From positions 1 to 52,828 of the forward strand of contig DATFYM010000006.1 in assembly GCA_035315065.1 (NCBI GenBank): DNA of 52,828 nucleotides, read 5' to 3'. Every line of letters begins with the position of its first letter. Within the stretch, counting starts at the first letter, position 1. The position numbers and the translations under genes are program-made. Source of the DNA: DATFYM01 sp035315065. GTDB lineage: Bacteria; Acidobacteriota; Terriglobia; UBA7540. A model generated the notes under the pieces. It saw nothing but the letters and a program-made list of their open reading frames with translations. It was not told where the DNA came from and did not search any database. Positions 7,449 through 15,272 of the stretch are shown here, piece after piece.

Positions 7449-9875
7449 ATGAACACATTATTCCAAGACCTAAAGTTCGGCCTGCGCATGATGGCGAAGA
7501 ATGCCGGCTTCACGGCGGTGGCGGTGCTGACGCTGGCGCTGGGCATTGGCGCCAACAGCACCATCTTCAGTTGGATCAACTCGACGCTTCTCGACCCGAT
7601 TCCGGGGGCCACCCACATCGGCGACCTGGTGACGGTCATGAGGGGGGAGCGGAGTGAACACCCCTCGGCGCCGCTCTCTTACCTCGACTACGTGGACCTG
7701 CGCGCGAGGACCCGGAGCTTGTCCGGCCTCGCAGCGCACCACGAGGAATTCTTGTCCCTCACCGGCACCAGCCAGCCGCAGCGCGTTTACACGGACATGG
7801 TCTCCGCGAACTATTTCGAGGTGCTGGGTGTGAAACCCATCCTTGGCCGCGCCCTGCTGCCGGGGGAGGAAGAAAAGCCCGGAGGTCCGCCGTCGGTGGT
7901 GCTCAGCTATGGCCTGTGGCAAAGCCACTTCGGCGCCGACCCCTCGATCATTGGCCAGACCATCCAGCTCAACCGGGTTTTGTGCACGGTTGTGGGGGTA
8001 GCTCCTCGGGAATTCCAGGGATGTTCGACCGGTATACGCTTAGACCTTTGGGTTTCCCTGATTCATCAGGCAGAGGACCTTCGCAACCGCGACGAATTCT
8101 GGCTCAACGCGGTCGGCCGGCTCAAGCCCGGGATCAGCCGCCGGCAAGCCGCGGAAGAACTCGACCTCCAGATGCAGCGCATTGTCGAGCAGTTTCCCGA
8201 CTCGCATCGCGGCCCCAACCAGATTACGCTGGACCCGCTCTGGCGCTCGCCCTTTGGCCCCAACGTCTACATGTACAAGAGCCTGCTCATGCTGCTGGCG
8301 CTGGCGGCGGTGTTGCTTTTGCTGGCCTGCGCCAACGTGGCGAATCTTCTGCTGGTGCGCTCGGTCGGGCGGCGGCGCGAGGTTGCCCTGCGCCAGGCCA
8401 TGGGCGCCAGCCGCGGGCGGCTGGTGCGTCAACTCCTGGTGGAAAGCCTCTTGCTCTCCCTGGCGGGTGGCGCCGTCGCTATGCTGCTCACCACCTGGAC
8501 GGCCGGGACGCTCGGGGGTTTCTTTCCCCCCCTGGCGAACTTGCCGTTCACGCTCAATGGGCACGTCGACCATACGGTGCTCCTCGGGACGGTGGCCCTC
8601 TCGATCCTTACCGTCAGCGTTTTCGGCATCCTCCCGGCGCTGCGCGCTTCCGCCCTGGCCCCCGTGGCGGTGCTGAAGGAAGAGGCCGGCACGATTTCCG
8701 GCGGACTCCAAAAGTTGCGGCTCTCGAGCGCGCTGGTGGTGGCGCAAATCGCCCTCTCGCTGCTCCTGCTGATCTCGGCCGGCCTGTTCATTCGTACCTT
8801 GCAGAACGCCCAGCGCCAGGATCCGGGCTTCGACCCCAACCATGTTTTGTTGGCTTACTTTGAGCTGGCGCCCATTGGCTATTCGGATGCCCAAGGCATC
8901 GCCTTCCACCGCCAAGTGCTCTCGAAACTTGAAGCCCTGCCTGGGGCTGAGTCGGTGACCTTGGCGGATTTCTCCCCGCTTAGCTTTACCATTCACTCGG
9001 GCATTGTCCAAGTCGATGGTTACGTCCCCCAGACCGGCGAATCGATGGAAATCGATCGGGCCAACGTAGCTCCGAATTACTTTCGGACCATGCGGACCCC
9101 TATTGTTGCGGGGCGTGAGTTTACCGCACAAGATGGCGAGAAGTCGCAGCCGGTGGCCATCGTCAATCAGGAGTTCTGTGACCGTTATTGGCCGCGTCAG
9201 GACCCGCTCGGCAAGCGGATCCACATGTGGGGTGAGTGGCATACGGTAGTGGGCGTGGCTCGCAACGGTAAGTACCGCCGCTTGATTTATGCTCCGGTGC
9301 CGGCGGTTTTTCTGCCTCTGTTCCAGGATTACACGGATCCGGTGATCATTCACGCGCGGGTTTCAGGCAATCCCCAGGCCTACGCCGCGGCGGTGGAAAG
9401 AACGGTCCATGACCTCAACGCCGATTTGCCCGTCTTCGGCGTCGCCACCGTAAAGTCCAGTATGCAAATGGGGAGCATCTTCGAGCGGATCGCTGGAACT
9501 TTCGCGGGCGCCTTTGGATTACTCGCTCTGCTTCTCGCGGCGGTGGGTATCTATGGTGTGATCGCCTACACGACACGCCAGCGCACCCATGAGATTGCCA
9601 TTCGTATGGCGCTCGGAGCTCAGCGAGCGAACGTTTTCCGGCTGGTGCTAGGCCAGGGTCTGCTGCTGACCGCCGGCGGCTTGGCCGTCGGCATCGGGGC
9701 GTCACTCGCGCTGACGCGTTATCTGCAAAGTGTGCTTTACGGCGTCACCGCTACTGACGTCCCGACCTATGCAGCAGTGGCGTTCTTGCTATGCCTGGTG
9801 TCACTCGTAGCCTGCTACATTCCTGCGCGCCGGGCAACGAAGATCGATCCGATGGCGGCGCTTCATTATGAATAG
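7449..9875 (+). CDS. ADOP-family MacB/FtsX-like permease 3
   Basis: This 808-residue paralogue starts at an ATG preceded by GAGGATACGA. The N-terminus is FGLRMMAKNAGFTAVAVL. The first loop differs from ADOP1, 2 and 5 (INSTLLDPIPGATHIGDLV, then LSYLDYVDLRART), placing it in a separate ADOP subgroup. The first FtsX domain has ANVANLLLVRSVGRRREVALR and the second has GIYGVIAYTTRQRTHEIAIR. The tail ATKIDPMAALHYE departs slightly from the usual end. A long open frame opposite this gene (8040-9353) follows its codon pattern and is not a gene. Confidence 0.93.
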   Translation: MNTLFQDLKFGLRMMAKNAGFTAVAVLTLALGIGANSTIFSWINSTLLDPIPGATHIGDLVTVMRGERSEHPSAPLSYLDYVDLRARTRSLSGLAAHHEEFLSLTGTSQPQRVYTDMVSANYFEVLGVKPILGRALLPGEEEKPGGPPSVVLSYGLWQSHFGADPSIIGQTIQLNRVLCTVVGVAPREFQGCSTGIRLDLWVSLIHQAEDLRNRDEFWLNAVGRLKPGISRRQAAEELDLQMQRIVEQFPDSHRGPNQITLDPLWRSPFGPNVYMYKSLLMLLALAAVLLLLACANVANLLLVRSVGRRREVALRQAMGASRGRLVRQLLVESLLLSLAGGAVAMLLTTWTAGTLGGFFPPLANLPFTLNGHVDHTVLLGTVALSILTVSVFGILPALRASALAPVAVLKEEAGTISGGLQKLRLSSALVVAQIALSLLLLISAGLFIRTLQNAQRQDPGFDPNHVLLAYFELAPIGYSDAQGIAFHRQVLSKLEALPGAESVTLADFSPLSFTIHSGIVQVDGYVPQTGESMEIDRANVAPNYFRTMRTPIVAGREFTAQDGEKSQPVAIVNQEFCDRYWPRQDPLGKRIHMWGEWHTVVGVARNGKYRRLIYAPVPAVFLPLFQDYTDPVIIHARVSGNPQAYAAAVERTVHDLNADLPVFGVATVKSSMQMGSIFERIAGTFAGAFGLLALLLAAVGIYGVIAYTTRQRTHEIAIRMALGAQRANVFRLVLGQGLLLTAGGLAVGIGASLALTRYLQSVLYGVTATDVPTYAAVAFLLCLVSLVACYIPARRATKIDPMAALHYE

Positions 9876-9960
9876 GGCCATTGAGTGATTGAGTCATCGG
9901 GCCATTGAGCCATTGAAAAGAAACCCAGCGCCAATGGTCCAATGATCCAATGATTCAATT
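9876..9960. repeat. 7-8 bp repeat array, core GCCATTGA, inverted arms
   Basis: GGCCATTGAGTGATTGAGTC and GCCATTGAGCCATTGA face CCAATGGTCCAATGATCCAA, the reverse-complement arm. The array begins at the base after the ADOP3 stop codon. Confidence 0.8.
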
Positions 9961-9981
9961 CGTGAACGGGAGAACATCAAA

Positions 9982-12630
9982 ATGTCCATGCTAATCCAGG
10001 ACCTGCGCTACGGAACCCGCATGCTGGCGAGGAGCCCCGGGTTCACATTTGTGGCGGTCCTGACGCTGGCGCTGGGCATTGGGGCCACCACGGCCATTTT
10101 CAGCCTGATTGACGCCGTGATGTTCCGCTCGCTCCCGGTGCGCGACCCGTCCCAACTCGTCTTGCTGCGCTGGACCGCGCACAAGACGCCGGAAAGAAAC
10201 GGAGTGTCCTCGTTCGGCGACTGTGGCGGCGAGGGAAACGACCGCAACCCCTCGGGTTGCTCGTTCCCCGAGCCCTTTTTCGAGCTGATTCGCTCGGATA
10301 AGGAAGTCTTCTCCGGAACCACCGCATTTGCCGGTCCCGCGCACCTGGTGCTGAGCGGCAACGGGTCGGCGCGCATGGCGCGCGGCGAGATTGTCTCCGG
10401 CGACTACTTTTCCACCCTGGGCGTGGGTGCCGCGCTGGGCCGGACGCTCGGCCCCGACGACGACTCGCCCTCCGCGTCGCCCGCCGCCGTCCTCAGCTAC
10501 GCCTTCTGGCAGACCGCGTTCGGGGGCAACCGCTCGGCCGTGGGCCAGACCGTCCTCTTGAATTCTGTCCCGTTCACGATCGTCGGCGTCGCCGACCCTA
10601 GCTTCACCCATCTTTCGCCCGGAAAAACGCAGGACCTTTTCCTGCCCTTATCCATGGTGGAGCGCCTCAACATTCCGTGGGGAACCCAGACGCGGAGCCT
10701 CACCGAGTGGTGGCTGGTGATTTTGACGCGGCTCCAGCCGGGAACCACGATTGAAAAAGCCCAAGCGGCCACCAGCCTGATCTTTCGCGACGAGATGTTG
10801 CATGGCGGCAAGCCGCTTTCCAAGGCCGAGGACAACCCGGCCATCGTCCTCCTGCCGGCGCAGACAGGGCTGCGCGGCCAGCGGGGATTCTTTTCGCAAA
10901 CCCTCAACGTTCTCATGTTCGCCGTCGCTCTGGTGCTCCTGATTGCTTGCGCGAACGTCGCCGGCCTGCTGCTGGCGCGGGCTACGGCGCGGCAGAAAGA
11001 AATGGCCGTGCGGCTCGCCGTGGGCGCGAATCGCGCGAAGATCGTGCGCCAACTGCTCACCGAGAGCGTCATGCTTTCGTTCTCCGGAGGCTGCCTGGGA
11101 GTTCTGTTCGCCTATTGGGGCGTCCACGCCATGTCGGCGCTGATCCTGGGCACCTCGGACCGGCCCTTTCCCTTTGCCGTTGAGCCCGACTGGCGCGTGC
11201 TCGCGTTCACGCTTTCGGTGGCGATTCTTACCGGCATCCTCTTCGGCCTTGCGCCTGCATTTCGCAGCACGCGCCTGGATCTCGCCCCGGCTCTCAAGGA
11301 AAATGCGGCGACGCTCCCGGGCAGGGGTTACGCCGGCCGGCCCTTCCCGCTCGGAAAGGCGCTGGTGGTGGTGCAGGTGGCGCTTTCGATGATCGTCCTC
11401 ATCGGCGCCGGCCTCCTGGTACGAACGCTTCAGAATCTTCGCGATATCAACCCCGGCTTCGATACCCGGAATATCCTGCTCTTTGGCATTGATCCAACGC
11501 TCGCCAAGTATGAGGACTCGCAGATTCAGAGCCTTTATCGCGGCTTGCAGGAACGGCTCGCCGCGCTTCCCGGCGTGATTTCCGTCGGTTACTCCTCCGA
11601 TGCTTTACTGAGCGGCGGCTTGTGGACGGAGGACGTCCACGTGGAAGGACAACCGGAAAAAGCGACGGTGGAAGTGGATATGCTCGCCACGGGCCCGGAC
11701 TTTTTCAAAACGATGCGCATTCCCCTCATCGGCGGCCGCACGTTCACCGCCGAGGACTTTCACCAGGCGGATGAGGCTGCCGCCGCCCGCAAACTCGCCG
11801 AAGACGCGGCGGCGAACGCACCCAAGGCCCCGGTGAACGCGGCCAAGGCCGCCCCGCCGGGTCCGCCCATTGCGATCCTTGTGAACCAGGCGTTCGTTCG
11901 CAAGTACTTCCCCGGCCAGAACCCTTTGAGCAAACGCCTGAGGGAAGGCGACAGCTCAGGATCGAGCGGAGACGCGTTTACGGGTGGGGCGAAGGTGAGG
12001 GCGTATGAAATTGCCGGCGTCGTGGGCGACACCAAGTACGCCACTCTGCGGCGGGAGATCCATCCCATGGCGTACGTTCCCGCCACCGGAGGAGGGGCCT
12101 ATTTTGAATTGCGCACCGCGCCCGATCCCAGCACGGTGATTCCGGCCGTCCGCGAGGTGGTGAAAAGCGTGGATAGCAACCTGCCGCTCTTCGAGGTGCG
12201 CACCCAAAAGGAGAGCATCGAAGGATTGCTTACTCAGGAGCGGGTGGTGGCTCGCCTTTCGAGCTTCTTCGGCTTGCTGGCGCTCCTGCTCGCCTGCGTC
12301 GGCCTTTATAGCCTGCTGGCTTACGAAGTCGCCCGCCGCACCCGAGAAGTTGGAATTCGGATGGCCCTCGGGGCCGAATGGCGTGATGTGGTGCGGTTGA
12401 TCCTGGCCGGAGGGATGAAGTTGGCCCTCGCTGGAGTGGTGGTCGGCGTGGCAGGCGGGCTGGCGTTCACGCGGGTCCTGTCAAGCTTGCTCTACGGACT
12501 GAAGCCCACGGACCTGCCGACGTATTTGACGGTGGCGCTGCTGCTCGGCGCCGTCGCGTTCCTGGCGTGCTACATTCCCGCGCGGCGGGCGACGAAGGTG
12601 GATCCGATGGTGGCGCTGAGATACGAGTGA
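9982..12630 (+). CDS. ADOP-family MacB/FtsX-like permease 4, enlarged
   Basis: At 882 residues this is the longest ADOP here. GGGAGA lies about 7 bases before the ATG (a second ATG two codons later is possible). It carries FtsX domains (ANVAGLLLARATARQKEMAVR, and near residue 765 LLAYEVARRTREVGIR) and the tail ATKVDPMVALRYE. Two insertions explain the extra length. One is a loop around residues 70-95 with two cysteines, FGDCGGEG and PSGCSFPEP, which could form a periplasmic disulfide. The other is an alanine/lysine-rich stretch near residues 600-625 (AAAARKLAEDAAANAPKAP) in the second periplasmic core, just before the conserved ILVNQAFVRKYFP. The second insertion is low-complexity and probably lineage-specific. 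Confidence 0.92.
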   Translation: MSMLIQDLRYGTRMLARSPGFTFVAVLTLALGIGATTAIFSLIDAVMFRSLPVRDPSQLVLLRWTAHKTPERNGVSSFGDCGGEGNDRNPSGCSFPEPFFELIRSDKEVFSGTTAFAGPAHLVLSGNGSARMARGEIVSGDYFSTLGVGAALGRTLGPDDDSPSASPAAVLSYAFWQTAFGGNRSAVGQTVLLNSVPFTIVGVADPSFTHLSPGKTQDLFLPLSMVERLNIPWGTQTRSLTEWWLVILTRLQPGTTIEKAQAATSLIFRDEMLHGGKPLSKAEDNPAIVLLPAQTGLRGQRGFFSQTLNVLMFAVALVLLIACANVAGLLLARATARQKEMAVRLAVGANRAKIVRQLLTESVMLSFSGGCLGVLFAYWGVHAMSALILGTSDRPFPFAVEPDWRVLAFTLSVAILTGILFGLAPAFRSTRLDLAPALKENAATLPGRGYAGRPFPLGKALVVVQVALSMIVLIGAGLLVRTLQNLRDINPGFDTRNILLFGIDPTLAKYEDSQIQSLYRGLQERLAALPGVISVGYSSDALLSGGLWTEDVHVEGQPEKATVEVDMLATGPDFFKTMRIPLIGGRTFTAEDFHQADEAAAARKLAEDAAANAPKAPVNAAKAAPPGPPIAILVNQAFVRKYFPGQNPLSKRLREGDSSGSSGDAFTGGAKVRAYEIAGVVGDTKYATLRREIHPMAYVPATGGGAYFELRTAPDPSTVIPAVREVVKSVDSNLPLFEVRTQKESIEGLLTQERVVARLSSFFGLLALLLACVGLYSLLAYEVARRTREVGIRMALGAEWRDVVRLILAGGMKLALAGVVVGVAGGLAFTRVLSSLLYGLKPTDLPTYLTVALLLGAVAFLACYIPARRATKVDPMVALRYE

Positions 12631-12729
12631 GGGCATTGGGCGATTGCGCGATTGAATGATTGGGTGATTGAAAATCGGAGGGGCCTCTTTTTAGAATCGC
12701 TCAATCACCCGATCACGCGATCACTCAAT
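12631..12729. repeat. 8-bp repeat array, core GCGATTG, inverted arms
   Basis: GGCGATTG-CGCGATTG-AATGATTG-GGTGATTG (12639-12670) faces CGCTCAATCACCCGATCACG (12697-12716) and CGATCACTCAATGG. The apex contains GAGGGGCCTCTTTTTA, which resembles a terminator and recurs in altered form at 20613. It can fold into a hairpin with about 40-base arms. Confidence 0.8.
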
Positions 12730-12738
12730 GGAGGAACC

Positions 12739-15156
12739 ATGACGACGCTTCTCCAAGATCTTAAGTTCGGCTTAGGCATGTTGGCGAAGAATCCCGGCTT
12801 CGCGGCCGTCGCTATCATCACGCTAGCCCTCGGCATCGGCGGGAATGTTGCCGTGTTCAGCCTGCTCGACACGGTAATGTTGCGTCCGCTTCCTTATTCA
12901 CACCCAGAGCGGTTGTACATGTTCTTTCCCGTTGATGCGCAGTACCATCACGGCCAAGTCGCGTCGTCGTACCCCAACTTTCAGGACTGGCGTGAACAGA
13001 GCCACGCATTTGAGGCCATGGCCGGATACCACGAAGAATCTTTCAACCTCACCGGCACCACCGAACCCGAGCGCTTGAACGGCTTAAGCAGCACGCCGGG
13101 GCTCTTTGCCCTGTTGGGAATTCCCCCGTTGCTGGGCCGTGAGTTTAGCCCCCATGACGACCCCCACGTGGCCTTGTTGAGCTACGAGTTGTGGCACAGA
13201 CGGTTCGGCGGCGATGCCGGGATCATTGGCAACTCGATCTATTTGGAGGGCCGGGCATACACCGTACTGGGCGTCTTACCTCCGCATTTCATTTTTCCAC
13301 CTCAGCGGTGGGAAGGCACCCCTGAGGTTTTCGTACCGGTAATTCCGAACCCCGATCGTGGCTGGCATTACGTACGGGTGATCGGACGCCTTGCCCCCGG
13401 CATAACCAAGCAGCAAGCAAGGACGGAAATGAACGGAATCGCCGCCCGCCTCGCCCAGGCCTATCCCGGTACCAACCGCGACCAAGGAGTCGCAATTGAC
13501 CAGCTTACCCAGTACGTGGTTGGCGGTGTCCGCCAGACGGCGTGGGTTTTGCTGGGGGCTGTCGCTTTCGTGCTGCTCATCGCATGCACCAACGTGGCCA
13601 ACCTGCTGCTGTCCCAGGGCGCGAAGCGGGAGCGCGAGATCGCCATCCGAAGCGCTGTGGGAGCGACTCGGTCGCGCATTGTGCGGCAGTTGCTCACCGA
13701 AAGCCTGCTACTGGCCGGCGTGGGGGGCGTTCTGGGCGCCGTTCTGGGATATTGGACGCTCCCCCTGGTGGCATCCGCCCTGCCGCAACACACCACCTTC
13801 TTCACGAGGGTTCATGATGCCGGCTTCCAACTCAACTCCGCGGTATTGATGTTCACGGTGCTTCTGTCCGTGCTGTCCTGCGCTCTGTGCGGATTGTTGC
13901 CTGCCTGGAGGAGCACCAAGCCGGCGCGAATTTCCGGGGCGAGCGTTCGCACCGGGCGGATTCGCGGGGCTCTGATCGGGCTGGAAGTGGCGTTGTCCTT
14001 CGTTCTGCTGGCAGGCGCTGGCCTGATGATGAAAAGCCTGATCCGCCTGCTGGAAACGGACGTTGGGTTCCGGACGGACCACTTGCTGACCATGGACATA
14101 AGTCTGGCGGGCGAGAAGTACGCTTCCGGGGAGAACCAGGCGGCCTTCTATAGACAGGTGCTCCAACGGCTCGAATCTCTGCCGTCCGTGGCCTCGGTGG
14201 CCGCGACCGTGGACCTCCCGTTGACAAGGTCCGAGACTGTGAACGGGTTCGAGATTCCGGGACCTCATCCAAGACAAGGGTCGGCAGCCTATCACGCCGT
14301 GAGTCCTAGTTACTTCCGCACCCTGGGAATACCGCTGTTGAACGGGAGGGAGCTTCTGACCTCCGACTCCGAGCGCTCGCCCCTGGTCGGTGTCCTCAAC
14401 CGTACTATGGCCCAGAAGTACTGGCCGGATGGAGACCCGATTCGTAAGACCATAACAGCCTCCCGCGCCGTTGTGGTTTCCACCCCGAAAGGGTCCACCG
14501 TCGAATTCAAACCGCAGCAACTGGAGATTGTGGGAATCGTGGGTGACATCCGGCAACTCGGGCTGGACGTGCCGCCCTACCCAGAACTTTTCTTGCCGTA
14601 TACGCAGTGGCCCTCGAATGAGATGGCCGTGGTTCTGCGGACCGCCTCCCAACCTTCCTCTCTGATCCCGGCGGTCAAGAAAGAGATTTGGCGCGTCGAT
14701 CCTGACCAGCCGGTCACCGATATCAAGACCATGGATGATCTGGTTTCCACCGAAGCGGCGGGAAGGCGGTTCGTGCTGGAATTGATAGGAGTTCTTGCGG
14801 CAATGGCCGTGGTGCTGGCCGCCGTGGGGATCTACGGCGTGGTTTCCTATGGCACACGGCAGCGGACGCATGAAATCGGCATTCGCATGGCCCTCGGCGC
14901 CAGAGGGCAACAAGTTATGCGGTTAGTCGCCGGCCAAAACGCCAAGTGGCTGCTGATTGGAATCACGACCGGCGTTGCCAGTGCACTGGCTCTGACACGG
15001 CTCCTGGCGGCATACCTCTACGCGGTTCGACCCACCGACCCGCTGACCTTTGTGGCTGTCTCACTGCTGCTGCTCGCCGTGGCACTGCTGGCCGTTTACA
15101 TTCCCGCCCGTCGGGCAACGAAGGTGGATCCGATGGTGGCGCTGAGATACGAGTGA
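12739..15156 (+). CDS. ADOP-family MacB/FtsX-like permease 5
   Basis: I place the start at the ATG (12739) preceded by GGAGGAACC, giving 805 residues. An upstream in-frame ATG at 12652 would read through the repeat array and is unlikely. It has the two-fold ADOP layout, N-terminus FGLGMLAKNPGFAAVAII, and ends ATKVDPMVALRYE. It pairs with ADOP1: both begin VFSLLD..LRPLPY, share LTGTTEPERL, and have an unusually short inter-half linker (KPARISGASVRTGR here). From about residue 650 to the end the two are nearly identical in protein and DNA, while the N-terminal half is clearly more diverged, suggesting gene conversion. Confidence 0.93.
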   Translation: MTTLLQDLKFGLGMLAKNPGFAAVAIITLALGIGGNVAVFSLLDTVMLRPLPYSHPERLYMFFPVDAQYHHGQVASSYPNFQDWREQSHAFEAMAGYHEESFNLTGTTEPERLNGLSSTPGLFALLGIPPLLGREFSPHDDPHVALLSYELWHRRFGGDAGIIGNSIYLEGRAYTVLGVLPPHFIFPPQRWEGTPEVFVPVIPNPDRGWHYVRVIGRLAPGITKQQARTEMNGIAARLAQAYPGTNRDQGVAIDQLTQYVVGGVRQTAWVLLGAVAFVLLIACTNVANLLLSQGAKREREIAIRSAVGATRSRIVRQLLTESLLLAGVGGVLGAVLGYWTLPLVASALPQHTTFFTRVHDAGFQLNSAVLMFTVLLSVLSCALCGLLPAWRSTKPARISGASVRTGRIRGALIGLEVALSFVLLAGAGLMMKSLIRLLETDVGFRTDHLLTMDISLAGEKYASGENQAAFYRQVLQRLESLPSVASVAATVDLPLTRSETVNGFEIPGPHPRQGSAAYHAVSPSYFRTLGIPLLNGRELLTSDSERSPLVGVLNRTMAQKYWPDGDPIRKTITASRAVVVSTPKGSTVEFKPQQLEIVGIVGDIRQLGLDVPPYPELFLPYTQWPSNEMAVVLRTASQPSSLIPAVKKEIWRVDPDQPVTDIKTMDDLVSTEAAGRRFVLELIGVLAAMAVVLAAVGIYGVVSYGTRQRTHEIGIRMALGARGQQVMRLVAGQNAKWLLIGITTGVASALALTRLLAAYLYAVRPTDPLTFVAVSLLLLAVALLAVYIPARRATKVDPMVALRYE

Positions 15157-15240
15157 AAGCTCTCAGCGGTCAGCTATCAGCGCTCAGCTAAAGATCCGAG
15201 CAGCCCCGTGGGCATTAGCTGAAAGCTGAAGGCTGAGGGT
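15157..15240. repeat. 7-bp repeat array, core GCTCAGC/GCTGAAG, inverted arms
   Basis: GCTCTCAGCGGTCAGCTATC and CGCTCAGCT form one arm; AGCTGAAAGCTGAAGGCTGA is the opposing arm. It begins right after the ADOP5 stop. Confidence 0.75.
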
Positions 15241-15272
15241 CGACTGCGGCTCGCTGAGAATCGAGATTGCCA

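Noticed and set aside
8040..9353. Minus-strand frame of 437 codons inside ADOP3
   Set aside because: Rich in H, R, Q and P as expected from reading a GC-rich gene backwards; no domain or start signal.
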